A stretch of DNA of 64,000 nt from NCBI RefSeq assembly GCF_006152115.1, contig NZ_VDFU01000006.1:143638-207637 (forward strand), in the 5' to 3' direction. This document shows, in pieces, positions 19,772-29,852 of the stretch (positions are counted from its first letter, which is position 1; each line of letters starts with the position of its first letter). Under the pieces are notes generated by a model, which saw only the letters and a program-made list of their open reading frames with translations, was not told the origin of the DNA and ran no database searches. This DNA is from Rubellimicrobium rubrum. Lineage in GTDB: Bacteria > Pseudomonadota > Alphaproteobacteria > Rhodobacterales > Rhodobacteraceae. The translations under genes were made by a program, and so were the position numbers.

Positions 19772-20535
19772 CCGTGAACCGTTCCGGCACCCCGCTTCTG
19801 GAGATGCGCGACATCTCCATAGCCTTCGGCGGCGTCCGCGCCGTGGATCATGTCACCGTGGACCTTTACCCGGGCGAGGTCGTGGGTCTCCTGGGCCATA
19901 ACGGCGCAGGCAAGTCGACGCTGATCAAGATCCTGTCGGGGGCCTACAAGGCCGACAGCGGGGACATCTTCGTCGAAGGGCGCAAGGTCGAGATCAACAA
20001 TCCCCGCGACGCCCGGTCCCATAACATCGAGACGATCTATCAGACGCTGGCGCTGGCCGACAATTTGGACGCGGCCTCGAACCTGTTTCTCGGGCGCGAG
20101 CTGACTACACCTTTCGGACTGGTGGACGACGCCCGGATGGAGGCCGAAACACGGCGGATCATGGGACGGCTCAACCCCAACTTCCGTAAGTTCGCGGAGC
20201 CGGTCAAGGCGCTCTCGGGCGGGCAGCGGCAGTCGGTGGCAATCGCTCGAGCCGTCTATTTCAACGCGCGCATCCTGATCATGGACGAACCCACTGCTGC
20301 GCTGGGCGTCCACGAGACAGCGATGGTGGCCGAGCTGATCCGCGAGTTGAAGGCGCAGGGCTTAGGGATCTTCCTGATCAGCCACGACATCCACGACGTC
20401 ATGGGGCTGTGCGACCGCGTGACGGTTATGAAGAACGGCAAGCTCGTGGGAAGCGAGAGGGTCGAGGATGTCACCGAAGACGACATTCTTTCCATGATCA
20501 TCCTGGGCAAGAACCCGCGCCGAGAGGCCGCGTAG
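19768..20535 (+). CDS. xylG: D-xylose ABC transporter, ATP-binding protein (single domain)
   Basis: 255 residues with Walker [10 protein letters not shown] near residue 41, the signature LSGGQ near residue 145 and Walker B ILIMDEP near residue 168. It is a single ATPase domain, unlike the E. coli XylG, which is a fused pair of about 510 residues; a homodimer would be needed. Starts inside xylH (ATGA overlap) and is followed 31 bp on by xylB. Confidence 0.93.
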   Translation: MTVNRSGTPLLEMRDISIAFGGVRAVDHVTVDLYPGEVVGLLGHNGAGKSTLIKILSGAYKADSGDIFVEGRKVEINNPRDARSHNIETIYQTLALADNLDAASNLFLGRELTTPFGLVDDARMEAETRRIMGRLNPNFRKFAEPVKALSGGQRQSVAIARAVYFNARILIMDEPTAALGVHETAMVAELIRELKAQGLGIFLISHDIHDVMGLCDRVTVMKNGKLVGSERVEDVTEDDILSMIILGKNPRREAA

Positions 20536-20566
20536 GACGGCACGGTCCAAGAGAAGGAACAACACG

Positions 20567-22006
20567 ATGTATATCGGCCTGGACCTGGGCACCTCCGGGC
20601 TCAAGGGTGTGCTGATCGACGAAACGCAGGCGATCCGGGCAGAGGCCACGGCACCGCTCGATGTCTCGCGTCCCCATGACGGCTGGTCCGAGCAGGATCC
20701 TGCCGCCTGGCTCGCCGCCGCTGATCGAGTCATGCAGGATCTGCGGGCTAAGGCCGACCTGTCGGGCGTGCGAGGGATTGGCCTGTCCGGCCACATGCAT
20801 GGCGCAACGCTCCTTGATGCCGGACATCAGGTCCTGCGGCCCTGCATCCTGTGGAACGACACCCGCAGTCACAAGGAGGCCGCGGCGCTGGACGCCGACC
20901 CGCGGTTCCGGGCTGTTACCGGAAATATCGTGTTTCCCGGCTTCACCGCTCCCAAGCTGGCCTGGGTTTGCAACAATGAGCTCGACCTCTTTGCCAAGGT
21001 CGCGCTGGTGCTGCTGCCCAAGGATTACCTGAGGCTTTGGCTGACCGGAGAAGCCGTGGCCGAGATGTCGGACGCGGCCGGGACGTCTTGGCTGGATACC
21101 GGACGGCGCGACTGGGACGACGGATTGCTTGAAGCGACCCATCTGACCCGCTCCAACATGCCGAGGCTGGTGGAAGGGTGCGAGGTGTCCGGTACGCTTC
21201 GTCCTGAGCTTGCTTCGCAATGGGGGCTACAGCAAGGCGTGGTCGTGGCCGGGGGCGGGGGCGACAACGCCGCCTCGGCCGTCGGCGTCGGCGTCGTGCG
21301 GGCAGGGGACGCCTTCGTGTCCTTGGGAACTTCGGGTGTGCTGTTCGCGGCTTCGGATGCTTATCAGCCAGACGCTGCCAGCGCCGTTCACACCTTCTGC
21401 CATGCCTTGCCCGGAACCTGGCATCAGATGGGGGTCATCCTGGCGGCTGCCGACGCGCTGAACTGGTATGCCGGACTCGTGGATCGCAAGGCATCCGATC
21501 TGACGGGAGAACTGGGGGACTTGCGTGAGCCGGGGCGGACGCTGTTCCTACCTTATCTGGGCGGGGAACGGACACCGCATAACGACGCCGCCGTACGCGG
21601 CTCCTTCCTTCACCTCGATCACGCCACCGATCGCACCGCGCTGACACGCGCCGTGCTGGAAGGGATTACGCACGCCTTCCGCGACAGCTTCGACGCGCTT
21701 GTCAGCACCGGGACACGAATCGACCGGCTGATCGCCGTCGGTGGCGGATCGCGGTCCGAGTACTGGGTCAAGGCCATTGCGACTTCGCTGGGCCTGCCCA
21801 TCGAGATCCCCGTCGCGGGCGACTTCGGCGGCGCTTTTGGGGCAGCCCGGCTCGGCATGATGGCTGCCACCGGCGCGGGGGCCGAGATCGCGACGGCCCC
21901 CCAGATGGCCCGCACGGTCGATCCCGATCCGACGCTGACCCCGGCCTTCGCCGAGGCTCATGCCCGCTACCGCGACGCTTACCTGGCCCTCAAGGGCCGC
22001 GCCTGA
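20567..22006 (+). CDS. xylB: Xylulokinase
   Basis: Phosphorylates D-xylulose to xylulose 5-phosphate. 479 residues of the FGGY carbohydrate kinase fold: N-terminal phosphate loop [17 protein letters not shown], the substrate region [13 protein letters not shown], and the C-terminal ATP-binding parts [12 protein letters not shown] and [17 protein letters not shown] precedes the ATG. It lies between xylG and xylA, so transport and catabolism are in one transcript. Confidence 0.95.
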   Translation: MYIGLDLGTSGLKGVLIDETQAIRAEATAPLDVSRPHDGWSEQDPAAWLAAADRVMQDLRAKADLSGVRGIGLSGHMHGATLLDAGHQVLRPCILWNDTRSHKEAAALDADPRFRAVTGNIVFPGFTAPKLAWVCNNELDLFAKVALVLLPKDYLRLWLTGEAVAEMSDAAGTSWLDTGRRDWDDGLLEATHLTRSNMPRLVEGCEVSGTLRPELASQWGLQQGVVVAGGGGDNAASAVGVGVVRAGDAFVSLGTSGVLFAASDAYQPDAASAVHTFCHALPGTWHQMGVILAAADALNWYAGLVDRKASDLTGELGDLREPGRTLFLPYLGGERTPHNDAAVRGSFLHLDHATDRTALTRAVLEGITHAFRDSFDALVSTGTRIDRLIAVGGGSRSEYWVKAIATSLGLPIEIPVAGDFGGAFGAARLGMMAATGAGAEIATAPQMARTVDPDPTLTPAFAEAHARYRDAYLALKGRA

Positions 22007-22020
22007 CCAGAGAGGTTATC

Positions 22021-23316
22021 ATGGCTGGTTATTTCGACGGCATTCCCGCGATCCGCTACGAAGGTCCGGAGACCGATAACGAGTACGCCTTCCGGCACTA
22101 CAATCCGGACGAGGTCGTGATGGGCAAGACCCTGCGCGATCATCTCCGCTTCTCGGTCGCATGGTGGCACAGCTTCGCTTGGCCCGGCGGCGACCCGTTC
22201 GGCGGGCAAACCTTCGAGCGGCCGTGGTTCGGTGACACCATGGAGCTTGCGAAGCTCAAGGCCGACGAGGCCTTCGACATGTTCCGCATCCTCCAGGCGC
22301 CGTTCTTCTGCTGGCACGACGCCGACATCCGCCCGGAAGGCGAGACCCTGGCCGAGAACCTGTCCCGGCTCGATGAGATCATCGACCATATCGGACAGCG
22401 GATGGAGGGCACGGACATTCAGTGCCTTTGGGGAACGGCCAATCTGTTCTCACATCGCCGTTTCATGGCCGGCGCCGCGACGAACCCCGACCCCGAGGTG
22501 TTCCTGTTCTCGGCGGCGACCGTGAAGGCCTGCCTTGATGCCACCCACAAGCTGAAGGGTGCGAACTACGTTTTGTGGGGCGGGCGCGAGGGTTACGAGA
22601 CGCTGCTCAACACCGACTTGAAGCGCGAGCGCCAGCAGGCTGGCCGCTTCCTGAGCATGGTCGTGGACTACAAGCACAAGATCGGCTTCGAAGGCACCAT
22701 CCTCATCGAGCCCAAGCCCCAGGAGCCCACCAAGCACCAGTACGACTACGACGTCGCGACGGTGTACGGTTTCCTCAAGGACTTCGGCCTCGAGAACGAG
22801 GTGAAACTCAACGTCGAGCAGGGTCACGCCATCCTTGCCGGGCATTCCTTCGAGCATGAGTTGGCCCTGGCCGCATCGCTGGGCGTTCTGGGCTCCATCG
22901 ACATGAACAAGAACGACTACCAGTCCGGCTGGGACACTGATCAGTTTCCGACCAACGTGCCGGAAATGATGCTGGCCTATTACGAGGTGCTGAAGGCCGG
23001 CGGCTTTACCACCGGCGGTACCAACTTCGACGCCAAGGTCCGTCGCCAGTCGCTCGACCCCGAGGATCTGATCCTTGCCCATGTGGGGGCGATGGATTGC
23101 TGCGCCGCCGGCCTCAAGGCGGCGGCCAAAATGCTCGAGGACGGCAAGCTGGAGCAGGCGCGGAACGAGCGTTATGCCGGCTGGGACCAAGTGCAGGATC
23201 TGCTGGGCTCCGATCTTGCCACGCTTCACGAACGGGCTTTGCGGGACAGCGTGAACCCCGAACCGCGCTCGGGCCGTCAGGAGCGGCTTGAGAACCTGGT
23301 GAACCGCTATCTTTGA
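22021..23316 (+). CDS. xylA: Xylose isomerase
   Basis: Converts D-xylose to D-xylulose. 431 residues, the class II length. Visible active-site parts include [13 protein letters not shown] (catalytic His and neighbouring Asp), [17 protein letters not shown] (metal-binding Glu and Lys) and [18 protein letters not shown] (metal-binding Asp residues). GAGAGG lies before the ATG, 14 bp after xylB. Completes an operon that takes xylose from uptake to xylulose 5-phosphate. Confidence 0.97.
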   Translation: MAGYFDGIPAIRYEGPETDNEYAFRHYNPDEVVMGKTLRDHLRFSVAWWHSFAWPGGDPFGGQTFERPWFGDTMELAKLKADEAFDMFRILQAPFFCWHDADIRPEGETLAENLSRLDEIIDHIGQRMEGTDIQCLWGTANLFSHRRFMAGAATNPDPEVFLFSAATVKACLDATHKLKGANYVLWGGREGYETLLNTDLKRERQQAGRFLSMVVDYKHKIGFEGTILIEPKPQEPTKHQYDYDVATVYGFLKDFGLENEVKLNVEQGHAILAGHSFEHELALAASLGVLGSIDMNKNDYQSGWDTDQFPTNVPEMMLAYYEVLKAGGFTTGGTNFDAKVRRQSLDPEDLILAHVGAMDCCAAGLKAAAKMLEDGKLEQARNERYAGWDQVQDLLGSDLATLHERALRDSVNPEPRSGRQERLENLVNRYL

Positions 23317-23319
23317 AAG

Positions 23320-23351
23320 GTTCGGGCCCAGCCGCAAGGTTGGGCCCGAAC
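23320..23351. terminator. Inverted repeat ending the xyl operon
   Basis: GTTCGGGCCCA and TGGGCCCGAAC form an 11-bp stem around a 10-nt loop, 3 bp after the xylA stop. There is no T-run. It separates xylA from the convergent transporter gene and probably ends transcription from both sides. Confidence 0.65.
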
Positions 23352-23361
23352 ACTTGGCGGC

Positions 23362-24093
23362 CTAGCGGACCCGGCGAAGAAATTCCTGGGTCCGAGGATC
23401 GCGCGGGGCATCGAAGATTTGCGACGGCGGACCTTCCTCCACGATACGCCCGCCTTCCATGAAGATCACGCGATCCGCGATCTCGCGTGCGAACTGCATC
23501 TCGTGAGTCACGATCAGCATGGTTTGGCGCTGCTCGGCGATCCGGCGCATCAGATCCAGCACCTCGCCGACCCATTCCGGGTCCAGCGCCGAGGTCGGTT
23601 CGTCGAAGAGGATCAGCGGCGCATTGAGAGCCAGCGCGCGACCGATGCCGACACGCTGCTGCTGCCCCCCGGACAGGGACGCCGGGTAGGCGTCGGCCTT
23701 GTCGCTTAGGCCGATGTCCCGAAGGATCTCATCGGCGCGCGACGTCGCCTCGGCCTTGGGGATGCCTTGCACGGTGACCAATGCTTCCGTGATGTTGCCC
23801 CGAGCCGTGCGGTTGGCGAACAGCGCATAATTCTGGAATACGAACGCCGTGCGGCGCCGCACGGCCAGGATCTGCGCCTTGGTGGCTTTGGCGACATCGA
23901 CGGACAGGTCCCCGATCCGGATCGTGCCCTCGTCCGCGTGGTCCAGGAAATTGATGCAGCGGAGAAGTGTGGACTTGCCGGTACCAGAGGGACCGATAAC
24001 CACGATCCGCTCTCCCGGCTGGATCGTCAGGTCGATCCCTCGAAGAACCGGCGTTCCGTTGAACGCCTTGACCAGCCCGGTGACCGCGATCAT
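23362..24093 (-). CDS. Amino-acid ABC transporter, ATP-binding protein
   Basis: 243 residues with Walker A GPSGTGKST near residue 35, signature LSGGQQQRVGIGRAL near residue 140, Walker B LILFDEPTSALDPE and the switch His in THEMQFA. The sequence is of the polar amino-acid (GlnQ/HisP/TcyC) group. The start overlaps the permease stop by 4 bp (ATGA). Last gene of a three-gene unit with the permease and binding protein. Confidence 0.92.
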   Translation of the reverse strand: MIAVTGLVKAFNGTPVLRGIDLTIQPGERIVVIGPSGTGKSTLLRCINFLDHADEGTIRIGDLSVDVAKATKAQILAVRRRTAFVFQNYALFANRTARGNITEALVTVQGIPKAEATSRADEILRDIGLSDKADAYPASLSGGQQQRVGIGRALALNAPLILFDEPTSALDPEWVGEVLDLMRRIAEQRQTMLIVTHEMQFAREIADRVIFMEGGRIVEEGPPSQIFDAPRDPRTQEFLRRVR

Positions 24094-24764
24094 CGCGCGA
24101 GAGCCCGGTTCATGCGGACCTCGAGCCAGCGCTGCACGACAGACAGCGCCTCCACGACGACCCAATAGAAGATGGCGACCAGCAGGAAGGCCTCGAAGTA
24201 GCGGAAGCTGCTGGCGGCCTCCTTCTGTGCGGCGCCCATCATCTCGGTTACCCCCAGCGTGAAGGCTAGGGACGTGCCCTTGATCATGTCGATGAAGTAG
24301 TTGAGCAGTGTCGGCGCAGCGATGCGGGCCGCCTGGGGCAGGATGATCCGGCGCATCGCCTGGACCTGGGTCATGCCGACGGCCTGGGTCGCCTCCCACT
24401 GACTCCGGTCCACGCCCAGGATTGCTGCCCGGATGCTTTCGGCCATGTAGGCCGAGAAGTGCAGCGTCAGGCCCGCAATAGCTGCCTGGACGCCATTGAT
24501 GGCACTGAAGGCCGGCATCAGTTGCGGCAGGCCGTAGTAAAAAAGGAAGAGCTGGACCAGAAGCGGCGTGCCCCGGAAGAAGCTGATGAAAAACTGTACG
24601 ATCTGGTTCAAGATCCGGACCCGAGCGACGCGGATCATCGCTAGGATCAAGGCCAGAACCAGCGCCAGCACCATGGCAGCCAAAGCCATTCCGAGGGTCA
24701 GGGGAAGGTACCGCAGCAGGATGGGCACGAGGCCCATCATGTAGTCGAGGTCTAGCGCCTCCAT
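24090..24764 (-). CDS. Amino-acid ABC transporter, permease
   Basis: 224 residues with several membrane helices and the HisM/GlnP-type motif QAVGMTQVQAMRRIILPQA (EAA loop, about residue 140), which docks the ATPase. TPLLVQLFLFYYGLP is also typical of polar amino-acid permeases. The start MEALDLDYMM was taken because the longer reading overlaps the binding-protein gene. The ribosome site is weak, so coupling to the upstream gene is likely. Confidence 0.92.
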   Translation of the reverse strand: MEALDLDYMMGLVPILLRYLPLTLGMALAAMVLALVLALILAMIRVARVRILNQIVQFFISFFRGTPLLVQLFLFYYGLPQLMPAFSAINGVQAAIAGLTLHFSAYMAESIRAAILGVDRSQWEATQAVGMTQVQAMRRIILPQAARIAAPTLLNYFIDMIKGTSLAFTLGVTEMMGAAQKEAASSFRYFEAFLLVAIFYWVVVEALSVVQRWLEVRMNRALAR

Positions 24765-24768
24765 CACG

Positions 24769-25569
24769 TCACTCAGTCGCCACAGCCTCGGCCCCACTCG
24801 ACTCGGCGCTTTCGGTGCCCGAGGTGGTCACGTCGATCCCGAGCCACTTTTCGGAGATGTCCCGAAGGGTGCCATTCTCTTTCAACGTGGTGATCGCCGC
24901 ATCAACCTCGTCCCGCAGGGCGCGGCCTTCGTCATCGTCTCGGAACGGCAGGGCGTTCTGGATTTCGCTGAACGGGTCGCCGGAGAGTTGGAGCGGCAGT
25001 TCGCTTTCCTGGATCGTCACGGCCGAAGACACGCGGTCCATGACAAAGGCATCCACCCGGCCAAGCGCCACATCCTGTTCGAGGTTGCTCTCGTAGGTAC
25101 GGATGTCGATCTCGCTGGCAAAAGGCAGTTCGCGAAGAAGCTGCTCGAAATTCGATCCCAGGTTGACCGCGACCGAGCGGCCCCGAAGGTCATCCACCCC
25201 GTTGATCTCGGCGTTGCCCTCGCGGACAACCACTTGGGCGCCGTCGATGACATAGGGCTGTGTGAAGATGAACGCCTCCTCGCGCTCCGGCGTGATGGTG
25301 ATCTGATTCGCCACCGTATCGATCCGGCCCGAGTCCAAGGCTCCGATCAGGCCCGAGAACGACATGGTCACAAAGTTGACCGGACGCCCGATCTCTTCGC
25401 CGACCGCATTCATGAAGTCGACTTCGAAGCCCTGAAGCACGTCCTGCTCAACAAAAGTGAAAGGGAAGTAGCCTCCCGACATGCCGACGTCGATGGGCTC
25501 GACCTCCTGTGCCTGTGCACCCATGGCGGCGATCGCAGCGATGGTGATAAGCCCGGGCAGCTTGGACAT
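24769..25569 (-). CDS. Amino-acid ABC transporter, periplasmic binding protein (cystine-like)
   Basis: 266 residues. Signal peptide to about residue 20 (AMGAQAQ), then a family 3 solute-binding fold: GYFPFTF, QGFEVDFMNAVGEEIGRP, FSGLIGALDSGRID and NQITITPEREE. The last block resembles cystine binders such as FliY/TcyA, but arginine and glutamate binders share much of it, so the ligand is only suggested. AAGGAG precedes the ATG. The tail after residue 245 is rich in S, E and A and is probably disordered. Confidence 0.88.
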   Translation of the reverse strand: MSKLPGLITIAAIAAMGAQAQEVEPIDVGMSGGYFPFTFVEQDVLQGFEVDFMNAVGEEIGRPVNFVTMSFSGLIGALDSGRIDTVANQITITPEREEAFIFTQPYVIDGAQVVVREGNAEINGVDDLRGRSVAVNLGSNFEQLLRELPFASEIDIRTYESNLEQDVALGRVDAFVMDRVSSAVTIQESELPLQLSGDPFSEIQNALPFRDDDEGRALRDEVDAAITTLKENGTLRDISEKWLGIDVTTSGTESAESSGAEAVATE

Positions 25570-25835
25570 GGGCGGTCTCCTTGCAAAAGATGTCAGGTCA
25601 ACGGGAGCCTGCGCACGCAGAACGTCGCGCCGCCAAGGCTGTTCCTCGGGACACAGATACCCCGCAGACCCGGAACGGCCAGGGGCGGGCGCTTGTCTCC
25701 TCGCCTGTGCTGGTCTAAGGTGCCTCTTGCAGAAAAGGTCGCCAAGGGGCGACTTGGAACTCCGCCCTGATGGCCCCGAGGGCCTCCCGATCCAACAGCG
25801 CTGCCGCGCTTTCTTGCCGGACCTGTGCCTGCACC

Positions 25836-27398
25836 ATGACGTACCGACTTCCTGTTGCCCTCCTTGCCTGCGTCATCTTCGCGGCGTTGTGCGTCGCATT
25901 CGTCCTGCTTCGGCCGCTCCTGCCCCTCGACGAGACGCGCTACCTGACGGTCGCATGGGAGATGTGGATCGGCGGCTCGAAGCTGGTGCCGCATCTGAAC
26001 GGCGACCTGTATGGGCACAAGCCGCCCTTCCTCTTCTGGCTCGTCAACATCGTTTGGGCGATCGGAGGGGTCAGCGAATTGGCTGCGCGTCTCGTGGCTC
26101 CGTCCTTCGGTGTATTCTCCGTGGCGTTGACGGCGCTGCTGGCGCGCCAACTCTGGCCCGAGCAGACGGATCGTGGCGGCAGGGCGGCCCTGATCCTCGC
26201 CACCACCGGAGTGTTCCTGCTGTTCGGGTCGGCCACGATGTTCGATGCGATGCTCACGGCGTCCGTCCTCCTGGCGATGATCGCTCTTTGGCACCTCGTT
26301 CACGACGGGCGCGCACGTTGGGCCGTGCTGCTGGGGGCAGCCGTCGCACTTGGAGTTTATGCCAAGGGTCCCGTCGTGCTGGTCCATGTCGTGCCGACAG
26401 CGTTGCTTGCTCCGGTCTGGCGCGACCGGACGACATCACTGCCCTTGGCGCGCTACCTTCTGCGGCTCGGACAGGCGCTTCTGGTCGCCCTTGGTCTAGT
26501 CGCTCTCTGGCTCGTACCGGCGCTCCTCCTCGGAGGAGCGGAGTACCGCGAGGAAGTCCTGTGGAGGCAGAGCGCCGGGCGCGTGGTTCAGGCCTTCGCG
26601 CACCAGAGGCCTTGGTGGTGGTTCCTGGCCGTCCTTCCTATCTATCTCTGGCCTTGGGCGTGGAGCCCTGCGGCCCTGGCCGCCCTGTCGCCCCGAGCCT
26701 TGGCTCGCGAGGAGGGCAGCAGGTTCCTGGTCGTGTGGGCGCTGTCTGCCTTGGTGGCGTTCTCGTTCATCAGCGGGAAGCAAACTCATTACCTGCTGCC
26801 CGAACTCCCAAGCGTCGCTCTCCTTCTGGCAGCGTCGACCCGGGAGGGCTCTCGCGGGTGGCGGGTGTTCGCTTTCCTGCCTGCTCTATTGCTGTTCGTC
26901 CTTGGGCCCGCGCTCGCCTTGGGGGTCATAGGCACGGCCGATTTGCCAGATCTTTCGATGCCCCTGGTGCCGGTGCTGGCAGCCATGGCCCTTGTCGCGC
27001 TGCTCGCTGGGGCGCTCTGGCGTGTGCCGGGACAGGTCGCGGCGACCGCCTTTGTAGCACCCCTGACGCTCCTGGCTTTCCACGCGCTGGCAGCGACGAT
27101 CCTCGCGCTGACCCATGATCCCAGCCGGATCGGGCGCATCCTGGCGGCCCACCAAGACGCGGGGCTCGCCATTCAGGAGGCCGGCTACCACGGTCAGTTC
27201 GGCTTTGCGGGCCGCTTGTCCGTGCCGCTGAATGTCGTCCCGCGCCCCGAAGACGTGGCTGCCTGGGCGGCGGCCCATCCGGGCGGCATCATCGTCAGCG
27301 AACATCCTTTGGACGCTCAAGGCTATTCCGTCATCGCTCGGCAACCGTTCCGGGGTGGCGTCTATACGATCTATCAGGTCGCCAAGGAGGCCTCATGA
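25836..27398 (+). CDS. ArnT-like glycosyltransferase, family 39
   Basis: About 520 residues. The first membrane helix is followed by LPLDETRYLTVAWEM, with the acidic catalytic loop (DE) typical of GT-C enzymes that use polyprenyl-phosphate sugars, then YGHKPPFLFWLVN. Ten or more hydrophobic segments follow and a soluble C-terminal domain of about 90 residues. Related enzymes add aminoarabinose, galacturonic acid or mannose to lipid A or proteins at the periplasmic face. The stop overlaps the following family 2 transferase by 4 bp; that partner could make the lipid-linked sugar donor. The start ATG has no strong ribosome site. Confidence 0.85.
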   Translation: MTYRLPVALLACVIFAALCVAFVLLRPLLPLDETRYLTVAWEMWIGGSKLVPHLNGDLYGHKPPFLFWLVNIVWAIGGVSELAARLVAPSFGVFSVALTALLARQLWPEQTDRGGRAALILATTGVFLLFGSATMFDAMLTASVLLAMIALWHLVHDGRARWAVLLGAAVALGVYAKGPVVLVHVVPTALLAPVWRDRTTSLPLARYLLRLGQALLVALGLVALWLVPALLLGGAEYREEVLWRQSAGRVVQAFAHQRPWWWFLAVLPIYLWPWAWSPAALAALSPRALAREEGSRFLVVWALSALVAFSFISGKQTHYLLPELPSVALLLAASTREGSRGWRVFAFLPALLLFVLGPALALGVIGTADLPDLSMPLVPVLAAMALVALLAGALWRVPGQVAATAFVAPLTLLAFHALAATILALTHDPSRIGRILAAHQDAGLAIQEAGYHGQFGFAGRLSVPLNVVPRPEDVAAWAAAHPGGIIVSEHPLDAQGYSVIARQPFRGGVYTIYQVAKEAS

Positions 27399-28222
27399 CG
27401 CCGCCCCATGTTTCGGTAGTTCTGCCCGCGAAGGACGAGGAAGGCTGCATCGTCGGGGTCGTGACGGCGATCGGCCAGGCGCTCGACGGCATCCCGCACG
27501 AGATCATCGTGGTGGATGACGGCTCGGGCGATGCTACCGCCTCGTTGGTTCGTGCGATGATGGCAGACAGGCCAAACCTGCGCCTCGTGCGCCATGATCG
27601 CGCCTGCGGACAGTCCGCCGCGATCCGCTCGGGCGTCATGGCGGCCAAGGGTACGATCATCGCCACGTTGGACGCGGATGGCCAGAACCCGCCCTCGGAG
27701 TTGCCCCGCCTCCTCGAGCCGTTCCTGGGTCCCGACGTGGATCTCAGCCTTGGGCTGGTTCAGGGGCAGCGCTTGGGACGCCGGGACACATTGTCCCGCA
27801 AGATCGCTTCTAAGGCAGCGAACGGCGTACGGGCTGCCCTGCTGGGGGATGGGCTACGGGACAGTGCCTGTGGAATGAAGGCCTTTCCCAGGGATGTGTT
27901 TCGGCGACTGGCCTACTTCGACCATATCCATCGCTTCATGGCAGCCATGGTCCTTCGGGAGGGTCTGGTCGTCCTGCCGATCGAAGTGGCTCACGAGCCC
28001 CGTCGGACCGGGCAGTCCAAGTATGGCAACATAGGTCGGGCCCTGGTGGGGGTGGTGGATCTGCTGGGCGTGGCCTGGTTGATGCGGCGTCGTCGTCTTT
28101 GTACTTCGTGGGAGGTGCGGGAGGACGCCCATCCTTCGACCACATGGTCCCTTCCGCCCTCGGGCCCAGCGGCCGAGCTTGCAGCTGGGCAACTGGGTTC
28201 GGCTCCCCTTGGCGCTGCGTGA
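27395..28222 (+). CDS. Family 2 glycosyltransferase, DPM1/ArnC type
   Basis: 275 residues. The GT-A fold is seen in VSVVLPAKDEEGCI, EIIVVDDGSGDATA, the metal motif TLDADGQNPP near residue 93 and DSACGMKAFPRDVF. Such enzymes transfer a sugar from a nucleotide donor to polyprenyl phosphate. Coupled by ATGA to the ArnT-like gene, so the pair probably makes and uses one lipid-linked sugar. The last 40 residues after LMRRRRL look unlike the family, which normally ends near residue 240; they may be an extension caused by a loss of the normal stop. Confidence 0.85.
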   Translation: MTPPHVSVVLPAKDEEGCIVGVVTAIGQALDGIPHEIIVVDDGSGDATASLVRAMMADRPNLRLVRHDRACGQSAAIRSGVMAAKGTIIATLDADGQNPPSELPRLLEPFLGPDVDLSLGLVQGQRLGRRDTLSRKIASKAANGVRAALLGDGLRDSACGMKAFPRDVFRRLAYFDHIHRFMAAMVLREGLVVLPIEVAHEPRRTGQSKYGNIGRALVGVVDLLGVAWLMRRRRLCTSWEVREDAHPSTTWSLPPSGPAAELAAGQLGSAPLGAA

Positions 28223-28432
28223 GCCGCGACCAACCAGCCAAGCCCTGCACGATGCGGCTTCTACGACCCAGGAGCCACGGCAACTGCCTTCGTTGACCTT
28301 GATTTAACGTCTCAGCGGTACTCTGGACCGGTGACCTGCCATACTCGGAAGACCTCGCGAGAGCGTTGGGAAGCAGGGTTCGGTGTACGGAACCAAGGGG
28401 TCGCGGTTGGGTAAGGTTCGATGGGGACGACG

Positions 28433-28717
28433 ATGGAAAGCCACCTCAAACATCCGAAGTACGGCATCCCGCTCCGAATTGCGCTGACCAACCAGGATGA
28501 GATCATGGGTCTGGTGTATGTGCAATGGAGCCAGCGCATCCGCGACCTCCTTTGCGAACGGGACGCGTTCCTGCCCGTGCGGACGACCAAAGGCACCATC
28601 CTGCTCAACAAGGTCAATATCGTCCGGGTCGACATCCTGACCCTTGAGCAGATCACGAAAGAGCAGGAACTCTTCCCCGAGATCGACTTCGACTACCTGA
28701 CCTACAACAGCTGGTGA
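28433..28717 (+). CDS. Small hypothetical protein
   Basis: 94 residues from the second of two close ATG codons; the first would add four. Not confidently recognised. The middle, VQWSQRIRDLLCERDAFLPV followed by ILLNKVNIVRV, recalls small DUF6812-type proteins in layout (a domain of beta strands around an R(I/L)xDLL helix). No signal peptide or membrane segment. It stands alone between the glycosyltransferase pair and the convergent DUF1513 gene. GGGGA before the chosen ATG serves as ribosome site. Coding character (clean third-position GC) supports a real gene. Confidence 0.65.
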   Translation: MESHLKHPKYGIPLRIALTNQDEIMGLVYVQWSQRIRDLLCERDAFLPVRTTKGTILLNKVNIVRVDILTLEQITKEQELFPEIDFDYLTYNSW

Positions 28718-28759
28718 CTGGGGCTTGGCTCCGGTCCGATACAGCGCTCGGGTCTGTGT

Positions 28760-29851
28760 CTAGACGAAGTCGCCGGCGATCCGAACCAGATGGTTGTCCC
28801 ATGCACCGTCATGCTGTCGCTGCCAGCCCGATGTGCTGCCCCTGAACCCGATAACGGCCCCAAGGCCTGTCGTCGCGACAAACCCCTCCGGTCCTGAACT
28901 CAAACCACAGGTGTCGGTCATCATGAGCCGATCGACCCAGCCGCCGGATTCAGTGTCCCAGATATGCACCTGTCCTCCGGGCGGAGACGATATGGCCACG
29001 CGTTCGCCGTCTTGAGACAGCGCCACGGACCCGGCGTATCCCCGCATCTCCGACTGCAGCGGGCCCGGAGCGGAAAGAAGGCGCGGCGCCTCCCCCTGGC
29101 GGTGCAATCCGATCAGCGGGGGGGCCTCGGCTTCGTCCCCGTGCCACTGCATGGCAAAGGCGACCAATCCGTCCCCACGCAGGGCGAGATGCCGTATCGA
29201 GTTGCGCCACAGGTCAGGCGCGAGTTCCACGATATCCATCAGCCTGCCATTCGCATCGAAGTAAGACAGGTTCGGGCGCATCTCGGGGATCCCCAGGTCC
29301 ACCTCGCCGGCGTCCGGGTGGGAGCCTATGCCGCCGTTGGCGACGACCAGCGTATCTGTTCCCGGAAGGCGACCAATATCATGGGGTCCAACGCCTCCTG
29401 AAGGAAATTCATCGATCTGCAGATAGTTCATGACTGCGTCCCGGACCGCGATCATGCCACGGTTGCCGTCAAAGTCGTTCTCGCTCGTGAACAGCAGGGA
29501 CCCATCGCGCGAGAAGGTTCCATGGCCGTAGAAATGGCGTCCCTCGGCGGACTGCAGCGTTGCTTTGGGCTCTCCGGTCAGGCAGTCCAGGACCACCGCG
29601 AAGGTGCCCGGACGGCGTGCGAACGCCACCGCTTCGGCGCGCGTAGGGTGCGCTGCCGCTGCATGGCCACGATCCGGCAGGGGAACCCGGAAGGTCTCAG
29701 TTCCGTCGCTGCTCAAGCCTGCCAGCACGTAAGCACCAGTCGGAAGCTTGGCAGCCGCCAGATAGGCCGGACTCCCGACATCCGCCCAGGTCGGGCGCGG
29801 GACGATGGCCGCCATCGCCAATCCTGCCAGAAAGCCGCGTCGAGTCGCCAT
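28760..29851 (-). CDS. DUF1513 family protein, probable Tat-exported beta-propeller
   Basis: 363 residues. MATRRGFLAGLAMAAIVPRP has a twin-arginine-like signal (TRRGFLAG). The mature part has the DUF1513 blocks HGTFSRDGSLLFTSENDFD, GVGPHDIGRLPGTDTLVVANGGIGSHPD, DLWRNSIRHL and HIWDTESG, giving the look of a WD/beta-propeller periplasmic protein. It is the last gene of an operon with two imelysins and a di-heme oxidoreductase, a set that recurs in related bacteria and is linked with iron. Starts 2 bp before the upstream stop with GGAGA. Biochemical role unknown. Confidence 0.85.
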   Translation of the reverse strand: MATRRGFLAGLAMAAIVPRPTWADVGSPAYLAAAKLPTGAYVLAGLSSDGTETFRVPLPDRGHAAAAHPTRAEAVAFARRPGTFAVVLDCLTGEPKATLQSAEGRHFYGHGTFSRDGSLLFTSENDFDGNRGMIAVRDAVMNYLQIDEFPSGGVGPHDIGRLPGTDTLVVANGGIGSHPDAGEVDLGIPEMRPNLSYFDANGRLMDIVELAPDLWRNSIRHLALRGDGLVAFAMQWHGDEAEAPPLIGLHRQGEAPRLLSAPGPLQSEMRGYAGSVALSQDGERVAISSPPGGQVHIWDTESGGWVDRLMMTDTCGLSSGPEGFVATTGLGAVIGFRGSTSGWQRQHDGAWDNHLVRIAGDFV

Positions 29852-29852
29852 C

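Noticed and set aside
25481..27118. 545-codon + strand frame overlapping the ArnT-like gene
   Set aside because: Shifted frame of the same strand; Arg/Gly/Pro-rich, without membrane segments or motifs.
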